Counted from the first letter of the stretch, positions 29,164 to 40,319 are shown. The stretch is 64,000 bases of DNA from Blastocystis hominis (GCF_000151665.1 NW_013171849.1:486480-550479); one strand, 5' to 3'. Program-made: numbers and translations. Notes: generated by a model not told the origin, from the letters alone.

Positions 29164-31949
29164 GTATGCGATTGCGATCCTGAAGCGGGAACGATGGTTC
29201 CCAGGTTACCACTCAACGAGAACACGTAGTCAGCGTGAATGTAGTACCCATCTGTCTCAGCTTTCCATCGTATGTTCAGTGCAGCCGAGTCAAAACACTG
29301 GTTCATGTGCCATATCATGTCAGCCTGTGTCAATCGTGATGGTATGGTCCACGTGAATGTCTGAACGTCATCTGTGTACGTGATATCAGTCTCGGGGGAA
29401 GCACTGCTTCCCTCTTCGTCCAGTGTCATCATTCCGTACGGGAAGCGAATCGTCGTGTTAGCCGTGTACGACTCAGATTGTTCCCAGTCAACGAAGGTAG
29501 CCAATGATGGAACAACAACTTCATCATTCCTCACATAGTGGGGCAGCGAAGCTGCCCCGGGGAAGCTTTGCTTCCCCACATACGTAACACGTGTCGGTTG
29601 TATGAATTCGATCGACACAGCACGATCGGAATACGTACTACCTTTGATCATATTCGTCACATTCAGTCCATCGATGTTTGCCATCGCAAACTCGTAAGGT
29701 GATGTCAACTCGGGCATCCTGATGTAGTAATTGCGATAAAACTCGAAATAACAAGACAAATACACACCACCTGGTTCAGCGTATGGTCCGGGTATAATCT
29801 TGAAACATGGATTATCACAAAACAATATGAATCGTGGTTCTGTACCATTTCGACATCCCATTCGTACTCGACCACCATTATCTGCAATGACATATACCAA
29901 GTACCCTCCGAGAGATGCATCTACATATATCTTATTGATCACATTAGCGATCATATTCACGATATCAATAGCGCTATAATGACCTCGTTGGATTGTGAGA
30001 GGTCTTTCGCCATATCCACGTATTCCAAGTATAAAATTCGTCGTATCGATAAACACTTTCGTGTGATATATACTATCCTTGGAATACCAAGGTCCGATCG
30101 AAGAACCATTCGATGACACCAAGTCACCTGTATTTTCCGATGTGATATGCAATTCCAATTCTGGTGCATAGTCCTTCGCAGTCCATGACATGCTTTCTCT
30201 ATTGTCATTCACCGTCCACGCAATCGCATTCTGGTGAGATGGAGGTAGTTCCATAGCACTCGCATATCGAGCATTGAGCTCATTAAAACATGTGGTTGTA
30301 AGAGTATTCATCTTGATCGGGGTAGACGTATCTTCCGTTATGTAGAATTCACCACTATCGAGTACTGAGCCATCAGCTAGGCGCATTGTGTATGTCGCGA
30401 GAGGCTTTAGCAGGAACCGATTATCATTCGTACGCATTTTCCAGTCATACGCAATGAAGGTGTTTGATCCTATATACGCATGACCACCAATACCTTGATC
30501 ATTCGTCATATCAGGTGGAGAATCGCTTTCAGGGTTGAACGAAGTTTCCACTGGTCGTTCGATGCACAGGTTCTGCACAGATGGAGACAGTTTGAACCAT
30601 GGAGTCCAACCAAAACCATTGATCGTCGTGTCAACACTGGATCGATCGAAATACCATCCGTCTGCTTGGACATTGAAGCGAACATGATCATCCTCGATCG
30701 TCATGGATGTGAGTGGAAGCACTTTCACCATTTCAGCACCGACAGCCTCGATGAACTCGCTGAACGTGTAGTAACCGACAGGCATTGTCAACATGTGCGA
30801 TTCCCTGCTGTCAGTAACAACCACGTGATTACATGAGGAAGACAGGTAGTAGCGCTTCGGGTTATCCACTCCTTTCACCAAGATGTCAGATTCGAAACCA
30901 AGGATCGACCTGATCTCTGGTGCATTCGTGAAATCAATCATGTAGAAGTGATCTACAGTGATGTGGAACGCATTCTCACCGCTATACACCAATTCGAACA
31001 GGGCATCACTTGCATTCAGCTTTGCAATGATCGTTTCGATGTCGTATGCACCGCGTGGTATCGTGATCTCTTGAATCGTAGCGCCAGCATTGATTAGCAC
31101 CATTTGATCAGTCGGCACGTTGTGCAACACGAAGTCCGTATACAACGACACAGACGAGATGTAGCACTGGTCGAACGAGAGAGGATTGTCCAGCTTCACT
31201 TCCTTCTTGGTGGTATTACCGAACACTTCGATCATGGAGAACTGATTAGCGGAAGTGACGCTATTTTCACTTTGCTCGTACACATCCTCAATCGTCAACT
31301 GGAGTTCGAATTCGCCGTTCAGTCGTAGCATCTTGCCATCCATATCGCGGAACACGAACATCAATTGATCAAACCGAGTGATCATTGGAATGCACACGTC
31401 TTCCACAGTTCGCACGTAGTCAGCCGTTGGATCGTCAATGATCATCGTGGTGAGCAGGTTGTTGTTCTGGTTGGCAATCTTCAGGTCCGATGATCGCACG
31501 ATCGTCGAGTAGACCTGGATCACTTGGCGATTTCGAGTGATATCAATCACGTTCGATCCACTGAACGAAGCAGGTAGAATGACCGTTCGTCCATCGAAGC
31601 CGAGGATCTCACGAATATCAGGTGCATCTGTGAAATCAATGGTGTGTGGGGACTGAATCCAGATACAACCGAACGACGAGGCATTCGTCGATATGGAGAA
31701 TGTAGTGTCAGTCATCATATTGAGCAAGGCAATGATCTCACTGATCGTGTAGTAACCAGCAGGGATTGTCACAGTCTCGTCATTGCTGTTAGTAACCACA
31801 TTGGTCGTGTCCACGTTGTTGAACATCGAACCATTAGGATGAAACAACACAGTCATGGAAGTGATATAGGGATTCTTGTACTTGTACGGATTAACCCATG
31901 TAAATGAGCCATTGGTAGGTGAGCCTTGAATAAGCATGGAGTAGTGCAT
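29121..31949 (-). CDS. Multi-module virion protein (gene A, 942 aa)
   Basis: Contains four to five tandem copies of a module: a [V/I]TIP-G-Y-EII--LN motif, a short strand, HTIDFTDAPDIREILGF-like loop, then DITRN--VIQVYSS. Copies begin near residues 70, 310, 400 and 690. The first copy is the one preserved in both relics in this window. Size and modularity suggest a spike, fibre or vertex protein; no known family recognised. Palindromes lie in frame at ~29395-29412 and 29540-29577. The product ends YYAN just before the B2 frame. First gene inside the right TIR; its ATG lacks TAAATG. Confidence 0.7.
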   Translation of the reverse strand: MHYSMLIQGSPTNGSFTWVNPYKYKNPYITSMTVLFHPNGSMFNNVDTTNVVTNSNDETVTIPAGYYTISEIIALLNMMTDTTFSISTNASSFGCIWIQSPHTIDFTDAPDIREILGFDGRTVILPASFSGSNVIDITRNRQVIQVYSTIVRSSDLKIANQNNNLLTTMIIDDPTADYVRTVEDVCIPMITRFDQLMFVFRDMDGKMLRLNGEFELQLTIEDVYEQSENSVTSANQFSMIEVFGNTTKKEVKLDNPLSFDQCYISSVSLYTDFVLHNVPTDQMVLINAGATIQEITIPRGAYDIETIIAKLNASDALFELVYSGENAFHITVDHFYMIDFTNAPEIRSILGFESDILVKGVDNPKRYYLSSSCNHVVVTDSRESHMLTMPVGYYTFSEFIEAVGAEMVKVLPLTSMTIEDDHVRFNVQADGWYFDRSSVDTTINGFGWTPWFKLSPSVQNLCIERPVETSFNPESDSPPDMTNDQGIGGHAYIGSNTFIAYDWKMRTNDNRFLLKPLATYTMRLADGSVLDSGEFYITEDTSTPIKMNTLTTTCFNELNARYASAMELPPSHQNAIAWTVNDNRESMSWTAKDYAPELELHITSENTGDLVSSNGSSIGPWYSKDSIYHTKVFIDTTNFILGIRGYGERPLTIQRGHYSAIDIVNMIANVINKIYVDASLGGYLVYVIADNGGRVRMGCRNGTEPRFILFCDNPCFKIIPGPYAEPGGVYLSCYFEFYRNYYIRMPELTSPYEFAMANIDGLNVTNMIKGSTYSDRAVSIEFIQPTRVTYVGKQSFPGAASLPHYVRNDEVVVPSLATFVDWEQSESYTANTTIRFPYGMMTLDEEGSSASPETDITYTDDVQTFTWTIPSRLTQADMIWHMNQCFDSAALNIRWKAETDGYYIHADYVFSLSGNLGTIVPASGSQSHTWRIPFDDGVYYAN
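29540..29577. repeat. In-frame palindrome pair in gene A
   Basis: GGGGCAGCGAAGCTGCCCC joined to GGGGAAGCTTTGCTTCCCC, encoding a GKQSFPGAASLPH-type insert. Confidence 0.88.
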
Positions 31950-31984
31950 GGTCTTTCTCTCTTTACCTTAGTCAACAAGACAAT

Positions 31985-32027
31985 GGGGAGGAATCTTCGA
32001 TTCCTCCCGGGGCAACGTAGTTGCCCC
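31985..32027. repeat. Palindrome pair next to right TIR
   Basis: GGGGAGGAATCTTCGATTCCTCCC joined to GGGGCAACGTAGTTGCCCC. Confidence 0.85.
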
Positions 32028-32034
32028 ATCACAC

Positions 32035-32338
32035 CCATGGATACCATGGCCTACAATGGAAGTCAGGTTAACATTGGCCGAAATTGGCAGTCATGGGTTT
32101 TCGCGCGTTTCTTGTTATGGACAATACGGTAGCCAGGCAGGCAATGGCAGAAAAAAAGTTCACCGCGGTTATTTGGTAGGAAATGGATTTCCGCGTGTTT
32201 TACGCCATGGCTATCGAGGTGGTCAGGAAGACAATGGCAAAAAATGGCAAAAATGGTCGAAAATGGTCGAAAATTGATTTCCGCGGTTATTTGGTAGGAA
32301 ATGGATTTCCGCGTGTTTTACGCCATTCCCCTACTACT
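32035..32338 (-). repeat. Polinton right terminal inverted repeat
   Basis: Reverse complement of 9387-9690 over 304 bp, ending CCCCTACTACT at 32338. Confidence 0.95.
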
Positions 32339-32344
32339 TGCTAC
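32339..32344. repeat. Target site duplication, right copy (TGCTAC)
   Basis: Matches 9381-9386. Confidence 0.92.
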
Positions 32345-33360
32345 AATTCCAATCATTCGATTCAAACCACACAAAGTGAAATCGAGAAACATGATGGACA
32401 AAATGTTGAATCGATATTTCGATAAAGTCGTTGAAAGTGAATTCAATCAACAACGAATGAGGAGTGAACAATGGCGACAGAAGCGAACCTTGTTTGATTC
32501 GTACATGAATCTATCACCTGCTGAACGTCGTCGTGTATCCGTCTCCGACATGCGTGGATATCAAATGCAGCGAATTGATAATGAGAACGAGCTGTTGTAT
32601 TCATTCGAGGACAATGTGGTCTACAATTCTAAAATTGACAAACAATTCAACAAGATCATTGTTCAGTCTGTGAATCACAAGTTATCTGATATGGAGAAAC
32701 GAGCTGTGTTTGATAATCCATTTGGATATGAGCCAGTATCACCCTATCGTATCCACTACCAGAGAGCACAGGTTGGCAATGCACAAATCGTGAATCTACC
32801 TGGTGATCTTGGAGCGAACATCAATGTACTGAAGAATACTGCTGAAGCCATATCGAATGCAGCTCAACGAATGGGAGATAGTATCAACACATTTACTCAA
32901 CAGAATGCAGCGATTTACCTTGATTTTGCTGGCTTGTGAGAAGATGTGAGTTAACATGGTGATCCAGAGCGAACATATCTATTATGGAATTACGACAATA
33001 GTACGGTATATGTTCGTGGAAAGACAAACAAAGTGAAACGATGTAGTTAAACATATAATGATTTGGTATCTACAAGCTATGTTGAACGTGGACGATGGAT
33101 GGTCAAACCCGAAGTACAACCTGTGAATGTAACTCAGGAGATCCACCAAGAGATAATTGTGACAACTATTATCAACAAATTGGATGAAGTGATTACTGTG
33201 ATGAACAGCTTTGATATCCAAGTGAACCTTGGCAATATCTATAATGCAATAGCTTATGTAACAGAACGAATCAATTTCTTACAAAATGAGAAAAAGGGTT
33301 ATCCTGTGATGATGAAATTGTTGGCAAACGTTTATACTAAATTGACAAATACAAACCAAG
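32345..33360 (+). pseudogene. Relic of Polinton gene D (older element), after the insertion
   Basis: Continues gene D from codon 7 (ATIPIIRFKPHKVKSRN...), close to the intact protein for ~200 codons, to a stop at 32937-32939. Further stops follow near 32953 and 33046, then alignment resumes (GRWMVKPEVQPVNVT) to about TKLTNTN. There it switches directly into polymerase sequence, still in frame, so everything between genes D and polymerase has been lost from the older copy. Confidence 0.9.
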
Positions 33361-34436
33361 AAATCGAGATGTCGAGTGAAGAAACACGTCTGCGATTTAC
33401 AAATCAACGATTTGAAATGCCGGTACCAGTAGTTGTGTATGTTGACTTCGAGTCAGCTAGTGATGACAAGAATAGACACAAGCCTATCATGTTGTCTTGT
33501 TTGGGCTTATCTCGCATTCCAGCCATCCAGACTCAACTGCAAGTCTTCCACGCACCACATGAGGACAAGAGCAACCTTGGTCCTTTCATAAATAATTTGA
33601 TTCGATTACAAGAAAACGTGAAGGAGTATCTCTTTGATGATTTACTCCTCGAGAACACTCCCGAGATCGAGAGAGATTATCAGTGAACGTCTGTATGTCC
33701 ATTCTGTCGCAAGAAACTGGAGGACGACAAACTGAGACATCATGCACATGTGGCATGTGAGTATTCGAATGACACCGAGACTCGTTTCTACGAGGCAGGG
33801 CAATACATTGGCACCTGTTGTACCAAGTGCAATCTCCATTGCTCGTTCAACAAGAAGAACTATCGTTTGCCAGTCTACTTTCACAATGGGTCGCCTTACG
33901 ATTTCATCTTCATCATGAAGCTTATCACCGCAATGCCTGGAGATTTAAGTCATTCCAACCACCGAGGACAAGGAAATGCAAATTGAGTACAATGGCATTC
34001 AATTTAAGGACTCGTTGAAACTCATCAGCAGTCCACTGCGTTCCATGTGGCTCAGACACTTGGTGGAAACCTCGATTTGTACGTGCACACCAAACAGCAA
34101 CTATGCAAGTACTACGAGTCTCGTAACAAGGAGTGGAGTGACGAGTACATCGATCTGTTGACACGGAAGGAACTTATGTTCTACAGTCTCATCAAATCAT
34201 ACGAGTCATTGAATAATACCGTCATTCCTTCTCGCGAACAATGCATTGATGATATGAAGAAAGAGATGATGCTACAAGGATGAATATGATCACATGGTGA
34301 AGCTGTGGAAGACATTCGATATCAAGACATAGGGTGAATACTACGAGTTGTACAATGTACTTGATGTGACTCTCATGGCCGATGCATTCGAGCACTTCCG
34401 CATTATAACACTGAAGGCATTCGGTGTTGATCCAAA
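33361..34436 (+). pseudogene. Relic of Polinton polymerase B (older element)
   Basis: Covers the part of the intact polymerase from ETRLRF-QR-EMP-PVVVY (exonuclease I, here YVDFESA) to LKAFGVDP, about 370 codons. A TGA near 33684, frame breaks near 33945, 34060 and 34280, and a TAG near 34330 disable it. Similarity stops sharply after GTTGATCC at about 34434, where unrelated DNA begins. No right TIR of the older element remains. Confidence 0.9.
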
Positions 34437-34732
34437 TCCACGATTCCTTCTACTACTGCTTCTATGGATTGTTCTTCGTTATATGAAATAGCACCAATTT
34501 GATGATTTCCAAACACTTTCAACACTTTCTGCTCATGGACCACAAATCCTTGATTCATGAATACTCCATTATTGGATTGCAATACTACACATTCTCCATT
34601 ACTCAATATGAGTGAAATCCAGCCATTTGGTTTCATTTCTTTACCCAAGCATCCCTGCACACTTTGAATAATGGAACTATCAATATGATAGTTATTAATA
34701 GCAGAATTGACAAAATCAGCAATGTTTTGCAT
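34403..34732 (-). pseudogene. Host protein gene truncated by the relic polymerase
   Basis: 109 codons from ATG 34732. About the first 98 (NNYHIDSSIIQSVQ, GWISLILSNGECVVLQSNNGVF) lie in host DNA; the last ten are antisense polymerase relic. The product looks like a genuine globular protein cut off at its C-terminus by the rearrangement. Family not recognised. Confidence 0.4.
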
Positions 34733-36756
34733 GGAAATGAAAAGAAATATGGTAAAACGGTTATTTTGGAAACAAGATCTGTTTCATTATTTCTCGATAG
34801 AACACACGTCATGGATTATTGTGTATGGATTTGATATGCTGGTGTGTTACAAACTAGAATACATAAAATAAAACCTCATTTTCTCCACCCATTTCTATTT
34901 TTCTTTATTTCGGTGCATTTCCATCTATTCATATATTTTTGTGTTATTTTCAGATACTTATAGCTATAATTGTAAAATATTACGCATTTTGATCACCTTT
35001 ACTCTCCTGTTAGAATGGCTGTTCTATTAAGTCTAGAATGGATATATGTTCTTCAAAATATATCAATTATGTGGTAGTTAATCTTGTTTTGCAACAATCG
35101 AACTCACAATAGTGAATACTGTTGGAATGGTTAGATTCGTAATAGAGAGTATGGCAGTAGTATGTAGAATGCAAAATCCATCATTTCTATTTGACAAGTG
35201 GATTATTGTATTGATTCTCTGTTGATACTTCGATTCTCTTCTGTCACAATGACCATCCATATTGAGTACAAAGAATGATATTGCAGAGAAAGGAATGTGG
35301 TTCATAGATTGAAATGGTGAATAGGAATCATAGTATCATTAAACAAAACAATCGATTGAAATGATCACAGTTTACTTTTAGGTTTTCATGCTTTTCGGCA
35401 CAATCTTATTTTAATTCACATCGAACAACAATGTACGTCGCTGCTTGCGACCGTATCAACAATCTCAATTATTTTCTGTTTCATGTTTAAACTGAGGTCG
35501 TCAATGACCTAATCATATCTTGGCACGAAATTCACTCAAACGCCAATACTATCTGGACACGATAATATAATACCGATAAACTCACTTTCGGAAAGATCTG
35601 TAAAGTTAGACTCATTTACACCCTCAATCCATTTTTTATCATCCATCAAACCTATCGATTTCGTTATCGGCATTTTCAATGTCCATAGAACGTATTATTT
35701 GAGCAAACAATAAAAAACAAGAATGTAAAGTCATAAATATCCTCAAACCGCTTTCTAGTGGGCATTTTACAAATGAATTCTGTGTAGGTCTGCTATTTGC
35801 AATCAGATGGCCAAGCGCCATAATGCTTCTCCATCCCCACTTCATTCGACGTATCCTAGCAATCCGAAATGTCACAATTCCCATAATCAATCCGATGAAT
35901 GTTTGCTTGTATGTTCCCCTTGCCTTTGGACCAAACAAAAGCAACCATGATCCGAATCTCCGATTCGATTCTACTATTCCGCATTCTCTCTGTGTTTTCA
36001 CGTATTGTATAATATCGTAAAGAGTCAGAAGCTTATAAAAACGATTTCCAGAACATCAAGATGAAATAAAACGAATTGCCCACAAATAAGAACACGGTAA
36101 TTACCAGTAACTCTGATTTGCCCTTCTATATGTTCGATAAGCCAGTCATGGATTTGTGGGGATGTATACCGATCATGAAGAAGATTCAAAGTGATTACAA
36201 TTATTCCAAGAGAACCATAAGTGGTGAATTGGCACATGCGTTGTGCCGCTCAATCATCTGTGGAGGCACTCTGTTCCCTTCAGATGAATGAAAAAAAGAA
36301 AAGAAGGATCGCCCAATAAGTACACATGTTAAGTTTTATGAGTAAAAGAGAAAGATAAGTATAAGAATCATTTAAATTTTACCAACCGAAGTAGCTGTTC
36401 AAAGTGAACTCACTACAGAATGAAGTACATACGAGACAATTATTGCTAAAGTAAATCAGAGCTTTTTTTCATATTATTGTTTAAGTGTAGGGAATGCAGT
36501 AAACCCTTAGGTCTACACAAGGGTACATTTGAGGAAGATAAAGTCTGCGATAGGAAAGTACAGAACAAACATACCTTATATGGTTAAAGACCAAAATACA
36601 CATCACTAGGCAAGTAAGATTCACATTCGATTTGATTATCTGTTCATTAATCAACCCTTGTTTTTGGTTTATTCGCCTCGCAATCCATACAGACAGCAAA
36701 GGAGAAATAGTCTACTTTTCCATTGGAGAACATGATCATCTTTATTTAACCAGAAG

Positions 36757-36803
36757 CATGATATATAGATATGGATATAGATATAGATAGATAGACAGAT
36801 AAA
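36757..36803. repeat. GATA-type microsatellite
   Basis: Imperfect run of ATAGAT/GATAGATA units. Confidence 0.8.
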
Positions 36804-37179
36804 TGGCTCTATAGGCTCATCGCATTGTTGACCATTTTCATTTGATAAAACTCCTGCAATGTCATTATTTGACTATAGATTTAATTTTAATAATGATCAC
36901 CATAGTCTCTTTACAGAATACAAAATCAGGAAATGTAATGCAATACTAATGTGAAATATATGAGCAATTCATTTTCAATATCATTTCAAAATCTTGATTT
37001 AGTAATGAACTACTATGAAAATTGTATTAATAACTTCTAATTGTTTCAATTTTTAATTGATTGCTCATTTCTCAATTCAATAGGTACTGTGATTACGCTT
37101 TAATGTTTCCTATACTATACAATATCTAAGAAAATGATTGTGGTACACAGTTTAACGAATTAATGAAACTACAAAATGA

Positions 37180-37330
37180 ATCAACATCATTCCACATCGT
37201 GAATTGTGAATCATTGGAATGAGTTCAAATTGGAAAATATAGTTTCAGTGACTGTGAAAAAGTATAATCAGTGAAGAATTCAGTAAATTTAAAACAATTA
37301 AGTTCTATGTTTTATGACATTTTGAATACT
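37180..37330 (+). pseudogene. Decayed LRR fragment related to the 722-1356 gene
   Basis: One frame reads SFHIVNCESLE, stop, VQIGKYSFSDCEKV. It parallels SFHILNCESLIVM of the MORN/LRR gene and standard BspA-like repeats. Stops break it and no MORN part remains. Confidence 0.5.
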
Positions 37331-38158
37331 ATTATTATCGGAGTTCTAGTATAGGGTAATACTATAGAATGAATCGTTTGTTGAAAATACGTATCATCGT
37401 TTTTTACAATCGATTGAAGAGGGATTGGATGCATTATATCAATTAGCATTAACAAGAACCGAATATATATGAATAAGAATAATGTATTATTGCCTTGTCT
37501 TCCCTAATGAGAATTATCCTATATAAACTCTATTCTTCTGAATAAAGAGATGATGATAAAAATGTGGTTTTGATATAACTAGTTATTCCTAAAGATGACA
37601 AAAAGTGTATCAATATTTATTCATCACTCGTGATTAATAATGGCTGGATATCTGGTGAATCCTGGCTTAATAAGATAAGAAAGTACAAAATCGATTGAAA
37701 TGAAAAGAGATAGAAGAGATATTCCAACCATAGAAAATGGATATTAAATAATGGTGATGAACGTAAACTATTGAGAATGAAACATGATAACACATATAAT
37801 ATACATACATTTGCGATTACATTGACAAATTTGTGTCATATACATATGCTACTCTTTTCATTATGTATACTAGTATAACTCCGATAATAAGCGAACTATA
37901 GATAAATGATTTGTATCAAATCTCAAGTAAAAAAACAAGAGTATAGAAGAGATTAACGATATTACATTATTTTAAAATAATAGAACGTGTATTGAGTACT
38001 TAAAAAGCCGAAATACAAAACAACTGGTTTTCAGGCACTCGGTGAATTTATCCATTTTGGTTTATGCACTTCTTTTGTTACATTTCGTTCATTAACCAAA
38101 TATTATATACTTACATTATTTGCTTGAATAAACAATCAAGAAAGAATGGATCACTGAA

Positions 38159-39696
38159 CTAGAGAGTTTGAATGGATCCAGTCAACACGATGTGTGTATT
38201 GGCAAACAACCCATTCAGTGTTTTCTCTGCTCGTTTCTGAAGACCGATCGCTTGTCTCCGCAACTCCGCGCGTCGCTTCATCGCTCTCTGAATCTCCGAT
38301 TGCACATTCCGCTTCTTCTCCTCCATCGTCTCTACTGCCTGCTTCATCGCCTCTCTTCGTTTATACTACGCTTCACCCCTTTTCCCTCACTCCTCACTTC
38401 ACTCATCAAATCGCCCGCCACTACTTTGCGGAAGCTTTCATCCATCGCTAATCGCGCTAGCGTAGCCACTGTTCCCTCCATCTCCCCAATCACGCTCTCA
38501 ACCCGCTCAATTCCCTCCTCAATCTGCCCCATCGACACCGATTCAACCGCTTCTGTGCATGAGTCTATCTCTTTGTATCAAGTACGTGCGATCTCTGCAT
38601 TGCAGCCAATCGCTAGAAAGTGTTCGTCAGCGCTCTGCTTCCATTCGCGGAGTCGCTCCTGAAGGAATGTCAACAAACAAAACAAATCGTCCAGCAGCTC
38701 GTTTCGAGTCTGCTGCTTTGTGAAATCGAGTTGTTGGATACAACAAAGACAAGGAAAACAATCGCAGAGCGGCGTGGCGGATTCTTTCGACTGCAAATAT
38801 GCCGAAAAAGACGCGAAATACCTCAGAAGCCATGAAAACTCGGACGATAAAACCGTGGAAATCACTTTTGAGACTGCGGTGTTCAATTCGCTCGCATTCT
38901 GCTGTAAATCCGAAAGAATCGAAGCTTCGGTCATTTCGTTCGTCTATGGGGTCGACAAATAAAAAGAATAAAAAATACTTCAATATGCCATTCTTTGCGA
39001 TAGGCGCTAATGGCGTCCTCCTTACGTTCAATGCTTCGTTTTTGTTCCTATCGTGAGAATTTCGCTAAGAATATTCACATTAATTCGAAGAGTAAGCGAT
39101 TCACACACTCGTTCGTCTTCCTTGGTTTGACGAGTGATGGAAGGACTATTTGGAATGAAGGCAACCAGCCTATTTCATACAGCTCGTGATTCACAATTTG
39201 TTTTAGTCGAAGAGCCACATCGGCTAGATAAAGGTTGTTCGATTCGTATTTTGTGATCACTGAAGAAATAGAAGCGAGCACAGGGTCTGTATACTAGAGA
39301 GAGCAACGATGTCAAACAACATACAGATCCTAACAAGGTTTTTGTGGCCTTTCGCTTTGAACAGAGTTCCTCAAACGATTTTTTGATTTCAAAATAGTCG
39401 TCCGCTACATCATTACTCACACACCACTTATCATACGCAACGCGCTTAACCCATTCTCTTCCATCACTTTATTCATCTCCTGAACACTCAAATTCACGTC
39501 TTGAAGCTTCTTGCTCCTACTCGCTCAGCTCGCACTTTTCGTAACACTACCAGTCTTCTGGAAGCTTCCTCCGACTTCTGCACCAATCTGGAGTTCATTC
39601 CTCTCCATCGCACGCCTACCAATAATAGAGTCGAATTCAACCTCAATTTCGATCACACTCGACTATCTATCACCCCTTCCACACATCTGGTACCAT
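38159..39696 (-). CDS. CDK5RAP3: CDK5RAP3/C53 homologue (UFMylation, ER-phagy)
   Basis: Spliced across about nine 31-38-nt introns. ATG 39696 is followed at once by a 31-nt intron; the product then reads MSSVIEIEVEFDSIIDW, CRSRRKLPEDW, LPDDYFEIKKSFEEL, LLGSYTDPVLASI, KYESNNLYLADVA, VNHELPSITRQ. This parallels the family's N-terminal DWL-DRR-LP-DW, YF-ILR-L and VNYEIPSLKKQ blocks. The C-terminal half (QTRNELLDDLFCLLTFL, a long helix, FANTHIVLTGSI) matches the family's TRN-LDEL and terminal G-PVNLMG regions. In other eukaryotes C53 works with the UFM1 ligase UFL1/UFBP1 at the ER. Exact borders of two middle introns are uncertain. Confidence 0.8.
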
Positions 39697-39724
39697 GTGT
39701 CTACTTCTCTAAAATTACTTTTCT

Positions 39725-39732
39725 AACAAACA
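39725..39732 (-). terminator. TGTTTGTT 3'-end motif of SR gene
   Basis: Octamer begins 2 nt after the TGA of the SR-protein gene. Confidence 0.7.
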
Positions 39733-39734
39733 AT

Positions 39735-40319
39735 TCAATGACTTCTAGAATCCGAACGACGTCTGCTTCCAGAACGGCTGCGAGAACCTGAACGGCTCGC
39801 ATCACGACGTCCACTGCGGTCTCGACGGCTGGAAGAGCGGTAAGAGTGGCCGTAGCTGCGGCTGCGCGATCGGCTGCGCGATCGGCTGTGATGTCTACGA
39901 CCATGGCTGTAACTGCGGCTACGATGTCTGCGGTGACGATCATAGCTACGGCTGCGATCGCGTGGCCTGAAATCAACGTTACTGGAAGGTACCTACTCTC
40001 TTCTGGGAGGGCGCGCATCAGCCATCGAGACGCGCATCGTTTGGCCGTTCAGCTCCTCGCCATTCTCGTCCAAGGCCTTCCGTGCCTCGTCCTCGTTGAC
40101 GTAGCGAACAAAACCAAAACCTCTGTTTCCACCATCATGAGTATTTCGAGGAATATAGATATCAGCAATCTTTCCATATTTTTCGAAATGGTTGTTCAGA
40201 TCCTCCTTCCTAGAGATTAAGATAACGAACCATAAATCGTACGTAGCATCGTTCGGAAGATTGTCAATACGAACGGAGAAGAGACTATTGACGTCAGTAG
40301 GAGGACGTGTGTTATCCAT
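39735..40319 (-). CDS. SR splicing factor (RRM plus RS domain, SRSF2-like)
   Basis: Starts MDNTRPPTDVN at 40319. The RRM has RNP2 FSVRIDNLP and RNP1 RGFGFVRYV. A 33-nt intron lies inside the RRM (DAT|KEDLNNHFEKYG), and a 30-nt intron precedes the RS domain. The RS domain is a run of RSRS, RHRRH and SRSGSR ending DSRSH at 39735. A single RRM at the N-terminus with a C-terminal RS tail is the SRSF2/SC35 arrangement. It should guide splice-site choice, of interest in a genome with 30-nt introns. The octamer 3'-end motif follows within 2 nt. Confidence 0.88.

Larger units (their letters stand above)
9387..32338. mobile_element. Maverick/Polinton element, apparently complete (22,952 bp)
   Basis: Bounded by 304-bp inverted repeats and a 6-bp duplication. 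It carries the diagnostic Polinton set: protein-primed polymerase B, DDE integrase, FtsK/HerA-type packaging ATPase and adenain-like protease, with a probable jelly-roll capsid protein. About 19 genes lie on both strands in short overlapping runs. Identical TIR copies and mostly open genes point to a recent insertion. Only three genes look imperfect: the fibre-like gene with an internal TAG, an ATG-less frame behind the ATPase, and a small frame behind gene A. Confidence 0.95.
34740..38158. other. Gene-poor AT-rich region
   Basis: No convincing gene. It holds a GATA microsatellite (36757-36803) and a decayed LRR fragment (37180-37330). A 71-codon frame at 36076-36291 and a 75-codon one at 35078-35305 (minus) show no intron pattern or recognisable motif. 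The transition to the dense host gene block is at about 38150. Confidence 0.5.

Noticed and set aside
14207-32027. CRISPR-like array
   Set aside because: The repeats are palindromes of varying arm sequence and irregular spacing, without constant repeats or spacers.
38159-38934. Separate coiled-coil gene starting MTEASILSD
   Set aside because: A 35-nt intron joins it to the upstream exon; the combined protein matches both halves of CDK5RAP3.
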